A stretch of 64,000 nt of DNA from JARYLZ01 sp964388275 (GTDB lineage Bacteria > Bacteroidota > Ignavibacteria > SZUA-365), in NCBI GenBank assembly GCA_964388275.1, contig CAYLZD010000017.1:14977-78976 (forward strand), read 5' to 3'. How positions within the stretch are numbered: the first letter of the stretch is position 1; the number at the start of each line of letters is the position of its first letter. The position numbers and the translations under genes are program-made. Below the pieces are notes generated by a model. It was not told the origin of the DNA and searched no databases. It saw nothing but the letters and a program-made list of their open reading frames with translations. Below are positions 50,698 through 60,127 of this stretch, piece by piece.

Positions 50698-53600
50698 TCA
50701 ATCTCCCGGCAATCCAATCCCCGCCAGCGCTTCCCTCACAGCGTCATGCAGCACCGCACGGAAGGACAGAAGCGCCTTGTTATCTCGCGTTGGGTGCACT
50801 CGGTTGGTGAGAAAAATCACCGCGATGCGAGAGTCGGGATCGATCCATATCGAAGTCCCGGTGAAACCGGTGTGACCGTATGACCGGGCGCCGAAATACC
50901 TGCCGGCGGACGAGGCGCCGGTCGATTTCGTGTCCCAGCCCAGCGCTCTCGATCCCGAGCCCTGGCGCCTGGTGAACTCGGCTATGGTCGCGGGCTTGAG
51001 GCATGCGCGTCCTTCATGCGAGCCCTCGTTCATCAGCATGAGGACGAAACGCGAGAGATCCGCGGCGGTGGAAAAAAGTCCCGCATGTCCGGCGATCCCG
51101 CCAAGCAGGGCCGCTCGCTCGTCGTGCACTTCTCCCTGCACGAGCCGTTTCCTCCATACCGTGTCTAGTTCCGTAGGCGCGCATTCCCCTCGCAGCGAAT
51201 CATTCGGGCGGAACATTGTGCGACGCATTCCGAGCGGCCGGAATATCGCGCTGTCCGCATACCGGTCGAGAGACATGCCGGTAACGCTCTCGATCAGTTT
51301 TCCGAGCGCGATGATGCCCAGGTCCGAGTAGACCGTCCTTGTGCCAGTGGCATAGGCGAGCGGTTCCGCCAATATGGTGTCCACGGCTTTCTCCGCCGTC
51401 GAGCAGAATCGTTCATACGCACGGAAAGCGGGCAGACCGCTGTTATGGAGAAGCAGGTTGCGCACAGTGACGCGGTTTTTTCCTCCGCGGGCGAAGGCGG
51501 GCAGGTACGCCGCGACCGCCGTATCCAATTTCAGACTGCCCTCCTCATACAACTTCATAGCCGCCGTGGTGGTGGCAGTCACTTTCGTGAGAGATGCCAG
51601 ATCGTAGAGTGTGCCGTCCGTCACTGGCGGACTGTCTTCTCCATACGCGAGGCGTCCGTAGCATGCCGAATGCGCCACTCGGCCTGCTTTCAGCACGACA
51701 AGCTGTCCGCCCGGAAAAGCGCCCCGCCTAACAGCATTCATTACAAGTGAATCGACCCGCCGGAAAGTCTTCGCAAGCGGAACTTCCGGCACAGGAAACT
51801 CGGAATCAGCTCCGTGCCGGATCAATTCAGCAACCCCGGGTATGCTCACCGGCGGTATCCCCTCTGCTCTTATCTCGCCGAAGAGAACCTCGGAGGCGGC
51901 GGCGACCGAGTGGGGATCCGCGCCCCATGCGCACACGCACGCCTGCGCCCACGGGAAGTCGGCGGCTATGTACGGACTGCCGAAAGTAAGGAGCGCGACG
52001 GCCGGTTTGCGTCTCCTGATTTTTTCAAGAAGGGAGCGCTGATCCTTCGTGAGCGCGATCTTGCCGGCCCCGTTGCGTGGGCTCAGGAAGGAGGCGATGA
52101 CTAAAGTGCGAAAACGGCGGAGCGAATCAGCCAGCGCCTTGCTTCTCCTCCTCGACAGGTCGGGTGTCACGGTGAAAAAGCGCATTCCGTGAGCGCGCGT
52201 CGAAAGTTCTTCCCTCAGCCGCGCGTCGGCAGCGGCATCGCTGCCCTGCAGGAGAGACAGGCAGGCGATTCCGCGCGTCGAATCCGGCGCGAGAGGAACA
52301 AGCCCGTCCTCGTTGCGTATCAGCGTGATTGATCTGCGCGCTATGGATCTGGACAAATTCAGACGCGAGCTGTCCGCGAAGAGCGAGTCCGGCGCCGGGC
52401 GGCGCGGAGTTCGTCTCTCCGTGAGCCCGAGCCATTCTTTGGCGAGGAGTATCCGCCTGACGGAGCGGTCGATGCGCTCAACCGCAATCTCTCCGCTGTC
52501 CACCGCCGACGCGATGCTCTCGACCGCTTCGGCGGGACTTTCAGGCATCAAAAGCACGTCAGCACCCGCCTTCACCGCCTCGACCGCAGCGCGCCCGCCT
52601 CCGTATTGCTTTCGCACGCCCTTCATGTTGAGGGCGTCGGTCACGATGAGTCCACGGAAATCCAGTTCCCCGCGCAGAAGCGAATCGAGTATGACCGGCG
52701 ACAGGGTTGCGGGACGTATGACGCCCGAATCCAGCGCCGGCACTGCAAGGTGCCCGCTCATGACCGACAACACTCCGGCGCCGATCAGTCGGCGGAAGGG
52801 AAGCAACTCGACGGAGTCCAACCGCGCCCGTGAATGCGGAAGAACCGGCAGATCGCTGTGCGAGTCCCTGTCGGTGTCTCCATGCCCCGGAAAATGCTTG
52901 GCCGTCGCCATGACGCGTCCGTCCTGCAGTCCCCTCATGTAAGCTTCGGCAAGCGATGCGACAAGTCCGGGATCCCCTCCGAAAGACCGCGTGTTGATTA
53001 CGGGATTAAGAGGATTGTTGTTAACATCCGCGACGGGCGAGTAAATCTGCGTCACGCCGATATCCCGGGCTTCGCGCGCCACCTCCAGCCCCATGCCGTA
53101 TGCGAGCTCGGGCGAGCGCGCGGCGCCGAGAGCCATCAGCGAAGGATACTCGATCGCGCCTCGCAGACGCATGGCCGCGCCGTTCTCGAAATCGGCCGAA
53201 ATCAGGAGCGGGACTTCGGACCAGGCTTGCAGGGAATCGATCAGGCGGACCGCGTCCGACACGGAGCCGAGCGAAATTATCACTCCGCCGACTCCGAGCG
53301 CAGTCACCTGTTCGCGCAGCTCGCGCAGCTTTTTCCCGTCCGCCGAACTATAGGAAAAGGGCGTTATCATCTGCGCGATGCGGCGGCGCAGGGGAAGGTC
53401 CGACATCACACTGTCCACCCAAAACGACGACAGCGCCGGATGCTCGGAAGCGTCGCCTTCCAGCAGCAGGGAGTCCGGTGGAAGCTCCTCAATCCTGTAT
53501 ACAGGCGGCTTATCCTTCCCGACATCGGAGCTGTCAAGCACAGCCGCTGTTTCGGGCGTCTCGAGCAACGGTTGAGCCGGCGAGCAGCCGTCCAGCAGGC

Positions 53601-53715
53601 ACATAACCGCTGCGGCAAGCGCGGCAGGTAACAGGAAACCCCGGAGCAAGAGTCTCGCTTTTTCCGGACGGAAGAAGCGTCGCTGTATCGTATCTATTCG
53701 GAACCTTTCGTGCAT
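50698..53715 (-). CDS. GH3 (NagZ-type) glycosidase fused to a serine beta-lactamase-like domain, lipoprotein
   Basis: 1005 residues from ATG 53715; a TTG 13 codons upstream is also open. LLDGC gives a clear lipobox (Cys at about 44). Domain 1 (about 95-430) is GH3: AKHFPGHGDTDRDSHSDLPV carries the NagZ Asp-His acid/base loop, and GLIVTDALNMKGV the nucleophile Asp (about 360). A GH3 C-terminal-like alpha/beta domain follows (about 450-620). The last ~370 residues are a class C/serine-hydrolase domain with the SxxK motif in LYDLASLTKVTATTTAAMKL, YSDLGIIALGKL, and GHTGFTGTSIWIDP as the third box. This GH3-beta-lactamase layout is known in Bacteroidota. Peptidoglycan or muropeptide turnover at the outer membrane is inferred. 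Confidence 0.92.
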   Translation of the reverse strand: MHERFRIDTIQRRFFRPEKARLLLRGFLLPAALAAAVMCLLDGCSPAQPLLETPETAAVLDSSDVGKDKPPVYRIEELPPDSLLLEGDASEHPALSSFWVDSVMSDLPLRRRIAQMITPFSYSSADGKKLRELREQVTALGVGGVIISLGSVSDAVRLIDSLQAWSEVPLLISADFENGAAMRLRGAIEYPSLMALGAARSPELAYGMGLEVAREARDIGVTQIYSPVADVNNNPLNPVINTRSFGGDPGLVASLAEAYMRGLQDGRVMATAKHFPGHGDTDRDSHSDLPVLPHSRARLDSVELLPFRRLIGAGVLSVMSGHLAVPALDSGVIRPATLSPVILDSLLRGELDFRGLIVTDALNMKGVRKQYGGGRAAVEAVKAGADVLLMPESPAEAVESIASAVDSGEIAVERIDRSVRRILLAKEWLGLTERRTPRRPAPDSLFADSSRLNLSRSIARRSITLIRNEDGLVPLAPDSTRGIACLSLLQGSDAAADARLREELSTRAHGMRFFTVTPDLSRRRSKALADSLRRFRTLVIASFLSPRNGAGKIALTKDQRSLLEKIRRRKPAVALLTFGSPYIAADFPWAQACVCAWGADPHSVAAASEVLFGEIRAEGIPPVSIPGVAELIRHGADSEFPVPEVPLAKTFRRVDSLVMNAVRRGAFPGGQLVVLKAGRVAHSACYGRLAYGEDSPPVTDGTLYDLASLTKVTATTTAAMKLYEEGSLKLDTAVAAYLPAFARGGKNRVTVRNLLLHNSGLPAFRAYERFCSTAEKAVDTILAEPLAYATGTRTVYSDLGIIALGKLIESVTGMSLDRYADSAIFRPLGMRRTMFRPNDSLRGECAPTELDTVWRKRLVQGEVHDERAALLGGIAGHAGLFSTAADLSRFVLMLMNEGSHEGRACLKPATIAEFTRRQGSGSRALGWDTKSTGASSAGRYFGARSYGHTGFTGTSIWIDPDSRIAVIFLTNRVHPTRDNKALLSFRAVLHDAVREALAGIGLPGD

Positions 53716-53863
53716 GCGCTCGCAAAATCTGCGGACTGCCGGATTGCTCTGCAAAATGTAAACAAATTTGGTGAAAGCATGCGGAGGAACAAGAGAACAT
53801 CGCTCCGTGTCGATACACGCATCCGCTGATTAAAATAGCGGATCGGAACAAGCCCGAAACGAT

Positions 53864-55978
53864 TCAAAACATATGATCGAAATTCAGATACAAGCCGGTG
53901 GACTCGCGGCCGAAACCCACATCACCTCGGACAATGAAAGTCTCGAAGTAATAACGCAGTCCGATAACCGGATTCGTTTCCCATGCACGAAGGTCCACGA
54001 GGCCCGGCCTGCTCCAGACCTTGCCCGCATCATAACCCAGCACTCCACCGAATCTCCATATGATCGGAAAACGCAATTCGGCGTTCAGCACTGCCGTAAC
54101 CGCATCGAGGAAGCGGTCCTGCGGAGCGCCGCGCAGCGTTCTATTACCACCGATCGGCAGCAAATACTGCACGGGGATATCATCGCCGGACAGACCCTGC
54201 ATTCCCGCGCGAATAGCAAGAATCGTTTGAGGATAAAACAGGGTTCCGTACCATTGCGCCCATGCTCCAAGGCGCAGGAAGGATGTCTGCGTGAAGGACA
54301 AAGACGGCGCGAACTCGGCTTCGGCAGAAAGGACGACACCGCAGGACGGATGCAAATAACTGTCGCGGCTATCGTATCGAATCGCGGCGAAGAGCGATGC
54401 CGCGGTCGCGCGTGCGCGGTTCAGCTCCGACGGCAGGGACGCCAACATTCCGCTGTCGTGCATGTTGAAATTCCGCACCCACTTGTATCGCATACCCGCC
54501 TGGGCGATGAGTTCCGTGGTGAACCCTCTGCTCAAAGCCGCCCAAATTTCCAGCGGCTCGCGCGTGTATTGCTCCCTGTCCTCGAAACGCGATCTGTTTC
54601 CGACGCCAAAAAAACTGTTTTTCAAATATTTGTCGTAATCCAGCACGAAATCGAGCGCCAGGGAATATTCTCGCCCCTGCCGGATTTGCGTATGCGGAAT
54701 TGCAAACCCGAATCTAAACCATCGCTCGCCAAGGGTGCTTCCGAAGAGGGTAATATCGAAAGACTCCCTCAAACCGAGCTGGTTGACGAGCACGCTTTTT
54801 CCGACAACGCCGAAACCTACGTCCGTATCATAGACCGGTGCGGCGAAGACATCCCAAGCGGGAGGCACAACCGCAGGAATCGCATCCCCATCCCGAGGGA
54901 ATTTCGACTGCGCTTGCTTTAAATCGACCTCCGCCAGAACTGCGAAGTGATCCGAAGCGGTTACCCCATCGGAAGCCTCATCGAGAAAATCCGCGACGGC
55001 ATGCACGTCAGCTCTACGAAACGCCGTATCGAAAAGAATGAAATCGATTCGGCGCGACTGTCGGTCGTACCAGTCGGCGAGTTGTTCCAGTGGTGTGGGA
55101 ATCGATCCGTTTATCGATTTCGGGGAGAGCTGCAAAAATATGTTGCCATTCCGGGACGGATCCCAGGTCGGCCGGGACGTGTCGCCGGCGACAGCGTGGA
55201 AGAGGCCCGCCCCGGCTTTGAGACGCAGTATTTCCGGCGCATCCCGCTCCGCATTGAAGTCGCCGAGAACTATCAGCGGTCCTCTGCGGGGCAGGTCAGC
55301 CAGAGCGCCGATCAATCCGTCCACCTGCCTGCCGCGATGCGCAGCCAGAGATTCGAAGCGTTCCACGACGGAACGGGCATGCCGAGGCGTCATTCCCGCA
55401 GCCGATATTAGAGAGTCCAGTATGCGCCGGCTTTCGGGCATATCCGGAACAGATGCGTCGAGATGCACGTTGACTAAATGTACATCGCCGCCGTCAACCG
55501 TTATCCTGCCTGCCAGCGCAATTTCGATCTCCGAAAAATGAAACGACAACGCGTCACCGAACAATCCGAAGGTTTCGGAGAGATTGATGACGCCGGCCTT
55601 CCTCAATTTCAATTCTCTGCGGGCAAGAATCGCCAGGCCCTCGTTCAGATTTATCGGTATTCCGAAGGATCCGATTTTCGCACCGGCGTTCCCCCGCTGA
55701 GAGATTACATCGAGATCCAGAGCCTCGGCTATCGCGCGGGACATGGGACCCGCCGGATTGACTTCCTGCAACGCGATTACGTCCGGCGCCTCTCTGCGCA
55801 ACTGGTCGATGAGCATTGCAGTTCGCTGCCCGCGCCGCTGTTCGCTTTCATACTCTCCCACCGACCAGACGCCTCTGTAATCGATGCCCGACCAAATGTT
55901 TACGGTGGCGACACGAAGATTCTGCGCAGCGGCCGATGCGGCCGGGTAGAGAAGCAGCATGAGAAAGAGAGCACGCAT
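53864..55978 (-). CDS. Exported EEP nuclease/phosphatase domain fused to an Omp85-type outer-membrane barrel
   Basis: 704 residues. The signal peptide is at about 1-19 (ASAAAQ). Residues 20-355 are an endonuclease/exonuclease/phosphatase domain with all catalytic landmarks: N27 (VATVNIWSG), E72 (IALQEVN), H172 (LVNVHLD), D240 and N242 (VLGDFNAE), D312 (RIDFILFD), D343-H344 (ASDHFAVL). After a short linker (356-385), a BamA/Omp85-type barrel follows: YSLALDFVLDYDKYLKNSFF, FAAIRYDSRDSYLHPSCGVV, and the Omp85 landmark LPIGGNRTLRG (R616-G617), then AVLNAELRFPI and a C-terminal Phe. No POTRA domain was seen. The enzyme would be held at, or moved across, the outer membrane by its own barrel. The substrate could be DNA, a phospholipid or an inositol phosphate. 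Confidence 0.9.
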   Translation of the reverse strand: MRALFLMLLLYPAASAAAQNLRVATVNIWSGIDYRGVWSVGEYESEQRRGQRTAMLIDQLRREAPDVIALQEVNPAGPMSRAIAEALDLDVISQRGNAGAKIGSFGIPINLNEGLAILARRELKLRKAGVINLSETFGLFGDALSFHFSEIEIALAGRITVDGGDVHLVNVHLDASVPDMPESRRILDSLISAAGMTPRHARSVVERFESLAAHRGRQVDGLIGALADLPRRGPLIVLGDFNAERDAPEILRLKAGAGLFHAVAGDTSRPTWDPSRNGNIFLQLSPKSINGSIPTPLEQLADWYDRQSRRIDFILFDTAFRRADVHAVADFLDEASDGVTASDHFAVLAEVDLKQAQSKFPRDGDAIPAVVPPAWDVFAAPVYDTDVGFGVVGKSVLVNQLGLRESFDITLFGSTLGERWFRFGFAIPHTQIRQGREYSLALDFVLDYDKYLKNSFFGVGNRSRFEDREQYTREPLEIWAALSRGFTTELIAQAGMRYKWVRNFNMHDSGMLASLPSELNRARATAASLFAAIRYDSRDSYLHPSCGVVLSAEAEFAPSLSFTQTSFLRLGAWAQWYGTLFYPQTILAIRAGMQGLSGDDIPVQYLLPIGGNRTLRGAPQDRFLDAVTAVLNAELRFPIIWRFGGVLGYDAGKVWSRPGLVDLRAWETNPVIGLRYYFETFIVRGDVGFGRESTGLYLNFDHMF

Positions 55979-56016
55979 GGCAGGCCTGAGTTTCAGCTCC
56001 TTAATGAGCGGCGGTT

Positions 56017-56559
56017 TCAGTCAAGAGCGTAACCGAACAGAATGGAAAGCCTGTTGCCTTCCCTGCTGGTACTCCAGACCAGATTGAGCGGTATGCTGAC
56101 GCCCCCGTAATCGAAGCTCTTGCCGAGGGCAATCACAAGTGAGGTCATCGCATCACCGGCGCCGATCAAGAGGTTGGGACCAAGGCCGAATTCGATACCG
56201 GAAGGGAAACGCACACCCATGGCGAGTGTGAAATTGGGAATCAGGGCGCCGTACTCCACGCCCGCTGCCAGCGGTACAAACTGCACGCAGAAGGAAGGCC
56301 CCCCTCCCCGCGGGATTACCTGATACTCGAAATGCCATCCGAACTGGCTGAGAATGCGACCGATATTGCGTTCATGAAGTTTCTCGGTAAGAACCGAGTT
56401 GCCCGCAATGTAGGTCACTCCCAGACGCGGCCCGCCCAAGTTGCGTTCCGCGAGAATCACGGATCCGGCCGATGGCGCCACTTGAGCATTCGAACACGCC
56501 GAGGCCGCGAGAGCCGACAGAAACAGCGTGAAGAATGCAAGTTTGGGTTGATATTTCAT
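56017..56559 (-). CDS. Small envelope protein, function unknown
   Basis: 180 residues from ATG 56559, preceded by GGAGG. The N-terminal hydrophobic leader (LAFFTLFLSALAASACSNAQ) contains a possible lipobox at ASAC or a cleavage after NAQ. The mature part is beta-rich (LGVTYIAGNSVLTEKL, WHFEYQVIPRGGGPSFCVQF, GVRFPSGIEFGLGPNLLI), ending LSILFGYALD. It resembles small outer-membrane or periplasmic barrel proteins, but no family is recognised. It lies downstream of the response-regulator gene and 38 bases upstream of the EEP-Omp85 gene, all leftward, so the two may be expressed together. Confidence 0.75.
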   Translation of the reverse strand: MKYQPKLAFFTLFLSALAASACSNAQVAPSAGSVILAERNLGGPRLGVTYIAGNSVLTEKLHERNIGRILSQFGWHFEYQVIPRGGGPSFCVQFVPLAAGVEYGALIPNFTLAMGVRFPSGIEFGLGPNLLIGAGDAMTSLVIALGKSFDYGGVSIPLNLVWSTSREGNRLSILFGYALD

Positions 56560-56745
56560 GTCATCCTCCATGGCTTGTCTTGAAAAAGGGTTCAAATGCA
56601 AAATCGCGCTTTGAAAGCGGCTGCATGCCACGGAAATGTCAAAGTGATGTAAGAAATACCGGCCTCGGGAGCGGAAGCGACAGCGCCTCCCGGTCCGGCA
56701 AGGCATTTCTGCGGGAAGTGAATTCGCTTATCATCGGCATGTCCG

Positions 56746-57432
56746 TCAGATGTCGCGAATGAACTTGTATCCGACCGTATGAATTGTAACGAGATGATCG
56801 GGAGCTGATGGATCGGCTTCGAGTTTTTTCCTGAGCGAAAGAACGAAGTTGTCGACCGTCCGTGTCGTCGGCATCGCTTCATACCCCCATACCTCGTCAA
56901 GAAGCTGCGATCTGCTGATGACCTCGCCCTCGTGCTCGATAAGATGTTTCAGCAATGCAAATTCTTTCGCGCTTATCGAAAGAAGCTCACCGTTCCGCCG
57001 TACCTCGCGGCGCTTGAAGTCCACCATTACATCGCCGAAGTGGTATTCATCCAGAACCGGGAGCGCGTCGGATTTTCGACGAAGTACCGCGCGTATACGG
57101 GCGATCAACTCACGGACGCTGAACGGTTTAGTGACGTAGTCGTCGGCGCCGAGTTCAAGTCCGAGCACCTTATCCAATTCTTCCCCCCGGCTGGTCAGCA
57201 TAATTATGGGCGCCTGTACGCCGTCCGCGCGCAATTGCCTGCATATATCCCATCCGCTCATCCCGGGCAGCATGATATCGAGAAGAATCAAATCGAAACG
57301 CATGGTTTTGGCTGTTTTGTAACCCTTTTCACCATCCGATTCAGTGATGACATCGAATTGTTCCGCCGTCAGGTTGTCCGTCAATCCGCGTAGAATTGCC
57401 GCATCATCCTCAACGATGAGTATTCTCTTCAT
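56746..57432 (-). CDS. OmpR/PhoB-family response regulator
   Basis: 228 residues; ATG 57432 is chosen because AAGGAGG lies directly upstream of it (a GTG at 57441 would overlap that site). The receiver domain: MKRILIVEDDAAILRGL, LILLDIMLPGMSG with D52 as the phosphorylation site, LTSRGEELDKVLGLELGADD and YVTKPF. The winged-helix output domain: VNRQGELLSISAKEFALLKH-like block read here as VRRNGELLSISAKEFALL, and QLLDEVWGYEAMPTTRTVDN with FVLSLRKKLE. It is 75 bases downstream of the histidine kinase and co-directional, so the two form a two-component system. The target genes are unknown; the envelope genes below it are candidates. Confidence 0.95.
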   Translation of the reverse strand: MKRILIVEDDAAILRGLTDNLTAEQFDVITESDGEKGYKTAKTMRFDLILLDIMLPGMSGWDICRQLRADGVQAPIIMLTSRGEELDKVLGLELGADDYVTKPFSVRELIARIRAVLRRKSDALPVLDEYHFGDVMVDFKRREVRRNGELLSISAKEFALLKHLIEHEGEVISRSQLLDEVWGYEAMPTTRTVDNFVLSLRKKLEADPSAPDHLVTIHTVGYKFIRDI

Positions 57433-57507
57433 TTTCAGCACCTCCTTCCGTTTGAACCCGAATCAGCTCGGCCACATGAATGATTGCCCGCCGGCGCGCA
57501 TCCCGAC

Positions 57508-60042
57508 TCACGAAGTTTCTTCCGCGCTTTCCCGGCCGGCCGCCGGGAGACGCACCACGAAGGAACTGCCTTTCCCGACTTCGGAAATGACGGTGATACC
57601 GCCTCCGTGAGCGTCGACGATGCTGCGGACAAGCGCAAGACCGAGTCCGGCGCCTCCGGCTTTGGAGGCCGACGCGGCCGGCGATCTGTAAAAGGGATCG
57701 AAAATGCGTTCGAGTTCGCTGTCGGAGATTCCGATCCCGTTATCCTTGACGGTGATCGCGACGGATGCATCGTCACTATCCGCGATGAGCCGCACGATTG
57801 CATTATTCCTTGCATACTTGAGGGCGTTCGTGAGCAGATTGATGACAAGTTGTTGGATGGCATCCGGATCGGCATTCACCTCGGGTAGTCTTTCCGGAAG
57901 CTCTGCCGCGGCATCCGCATTCTCGCTGCGGAATTGATATGCCATGGAATCGAAGGTTCTGCGCAGCAGGGGAGCGATATCCACCGGAGCGAAACGATAG
58001 CGCATCGAATTCCGCTCGATCTTCGAAAATCCGAGCACATTATCTATCAGCCGCGAAAGCCGTCCGGCTTCGCCTTCTATTATGTCAAGATATTCGCTTT
58101 TTTTCCTTTCATCGTCGATGCGTCCTTCCCGGAGAGTTTCCGCGAACATGCTAATCGATGTGAGAGGCGTCTTCAATTCGTGTGTGACGGCTGATACGAA
58201 GGATGATCTCATGCGGTCTACTTCCTCCATGCGGCGGCGCTCCTCCCTTTCCTTGATCACTTTCTCCTGCAACCGCAGCCTGTCTATCGCCTGGGCCGTC
58301 TGTTCCGCAGCGGCCATCAACAGGTCGACTTCCTCTCGACGCAAAGCACCGGCTGATTTTCCGAACGCCAATCCCGCGCAACCGATGACTTCATGCGCCG
58401 TGTCGAGCAAAGGCACGCAAATGGACATGCCGTTTTCATCCAGCCATTCACCCGACGAGAAATCGAAAGCAACGGCGGTTTGCGCGACAGTCCCGGCCGA
58501 TGCAACAGGCATGGAGCGCCGAAAGGATTCCATCACGACGGAATCCGCCGTCAATGAAAGTTCGGGCGCGCTGTCGGCCGACTGGAATACGGATTTTCCG
58601 CTTCTTAAATATACAACCGCCTTCTCCGCGACGAGCACATCGATGCAGACGGACCCGAACACTCCGGCTATTCCCTGCACACACGTCTGCTCTCGCAAGC
58701 CGTCGGCGAGATCTCGCAGTATATGACCGAAGCGGTATCTGGCGGGAAACAAGGTGTCGTCGAGAAACCGCTGAAAACGCTTGCGCGCTGGTATCAGCGC
58801 GACTGCAATCATCAGGACCTCCGCGACGTCCCAGAAGCTCTCATCGAAAATCTCGGGTCCGCGTATCACCGATGCCACCACGAAAATCAGAAGCACATAG
58901 GCGCTCCACACTATCGAGCTGAGCACGGCACGCAGAGAACGCCGTCCGCTCTCCACCTCCACATTCATCTCGCGGTAACGCAGAAAGGCGAGCATAAGGG
59001 AAAAAGGTATGGCCAGCAGGAATATGGTCGTGAATTCTTCCGAGATGATGATTTCCGTGCTCCACAGTTGTGGCAGAGCCGACAGCAGAACGAAGGGAAG
59101 AATGCCTGCGAACATACCGCCTGCTATGAGCAGGATCTTGTTTTTCTCCGAGGGATCCTTCGCACCGAACGCGGCGACGGCGAAAATGCCACCGGCGCTC
59201 AGCACCGCGGCGGCGAAGACGAGATGGAGCGCATCGAAACCGAACTGGTACAAGTTGAATGCCTCCACCGACGGAGCGATCATCGCCCGGGAATGCGTAA
59301 TCACGAGGAAAATGCTCAATGCCGCAGCGAATGCGAAGATGACGCAAAACCTGACCACGGAATTTCCCGGCATCCGGCGCGGGAATTCCGTCGCGAACAG
59401 AAGCAGCAAAGCCCAGGTTGCATTGTAACCGAAGAAGAAGCCCGAACGTAGGACATAACTCCATGCATCTGACGCATCGATGCGGCCGGTTGTCAGAACA
59501 ACAGTGGCAAAACCGGCGACGAGTGCCCAATGCATCAACAACGCTTTACCGTCGCCAGGGCTTCTGAGAAGAACGAAAACCCCTATCAGCCAGAAAATCA
59601 GCGAGGTAAAGGTTGTAATAACCGCGTAGCGCATGGTGGGATAGTACGGCGTCAGTATTGCCGCCACCCTCCATTCCGCGCCGCGGCGGTGAGTTCCGAT
59701 GCGCGCTTGCGAACCGATATTCGACATATCCCCCAGCAGCTCTATCATTTCCGGCCTTCCCAGAGGCAAGCCGTTCCAGCTTGCGAGCACGTCACCCTCG
59801 CGCAGGCCGCCCGCGGCGGTGGGATCGAGAATATCCGCGATAACCGCGCGGCCTCCTGAGGCCTGAACCGTAAAAGGAGCGCGCGGACGTTCAGCGAGTC
59901 GCGGCAGATTGCTGAGACCGACCGCCAATATTATGGCGTCGACGAAAAGGATCGCCAGGATCCGCGGGTTCTGCACAATTATCCGGGTGATTTCAGATGG
60001 TACAGCCTGGATTATAGTATCATTCGTTTCATAGAATAGCAA
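57508..60042 (-). CDS. Multi-span sensor histidine kinase with PDZ-like and GAF domains
   Basis: 844 residues; the frame opens with TTG 60042, and a GTG at about residue 23 is an alternative start. A first membrane helix (ILAILFVDAIILAVGL) precedes a PDZ-like domain (about 58-120: VIADILDPTAAGGLREGDVL, ASWNGLPLGRPEMI). About seven membrane helices follow (about 137-420). A GAF-type domain (about 450-590: GVFGSVCIDVLVAEKAVVYL, ENGMSICVPLLDTAHEVIGC) and a coiled-coil linker precede the HisKA domain (SAVTHELKTPLTSISMFAET, H621) and the HATPase_c domain (INLLTNALKYA, DNGIGISDSELERIFDPFYR, AGLGLALVRSIVDAHGG). It presumably senses an envelope or ligand signal and phosphorylates the adjacent regulator. 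Confidence 0.93.
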   Translation of the reverse strand: MLFYETNDTIIQAVPSEITRIIVQNPRILAILFVDAIILAVGLSNLPRLAERPRAPFTVQASGGRAVIADILDPTAAGGLREGDVLASWNGLPLGRPEMIELLGDMSNIGSQARIGTHRRGAEWRVAAILTPYYPTMRYAVITTFTSLIFWLIGVFVLLRSPGDGKALLMHWALVAGFATVVLTTGRIDASDAWSYVLRSGFFFGYNATWALLLLFATEFPRRMPGNSVVRFCVIFAFAAALSIFLVITHSRAMIAPSVEAFNLYQFGFDALHLVFAAAVLSAGGIFAVAAFGAKDPSEKNKILLIAGGMFAGILPFVLLSALPQLWSTEIIISEEFTTIFLLAIPFSLMLAFLRYREMNVEVESGRRSLRAVLSSIVWSAYVLLIFVVASVIRGPEIFDESFWDVAEVLMIAVALIPARKRFQRFLDDTLFPARYRFGHILRDLADGLREQTCVQGIAGVFGSVCIDVLVAEKAVVYLRSGKSVFQSADSAPELSLTADSVVMESFRRSMPVASAGTVAQTAVAFDFSSGEWLDENGMSICVPLLDTAHEVIGCAGLAFGKSAGALRREEVDLLMAAAEQTAQAIDRLRLQEKVIKEREERRRMEEVDRMRSSFVSAVTHELKTPLTSISMFAETLREGRIDDERKKSEYLDIIEGEAGRLSRLIDNVLGFSKIERNSMRYRFAPVDIAPLLRRTFDSMAYQFRSENADAAAELPERLPEVNADPDAIQQLVINLLTNALKYARNNAIVRLIADSDDASVAITVKDNGIGISDSELERIFDPFYRSPAASASKAGGAGLGLALVRSIVDAHGGGITVISEVGKGSSFVVRLPAAGRESAEETS

Positions 60043-60073
60043 GAGGCCGGATCACGCCGCGCCCGCATCATCG

Positions 60074-60102
60074 TTGCAATTCAATCATCCCCCCGATATC
60101 TT
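60074..60102 (+). promoter_or_regulatory. Possible sigma70-type promoter of the M43 protease gene
   Basis: TTGCAA (60074-60079), exactly 17 bases, then TATCTT (60097-60102). A start near 60110 gives an 18-base leader to the ATG at 60128. Four of six bases match in both boxes. Confidence 0.45.
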
Positions 60103-60127
60103 GCCGTTCAGCTGACCGATTCCATAG

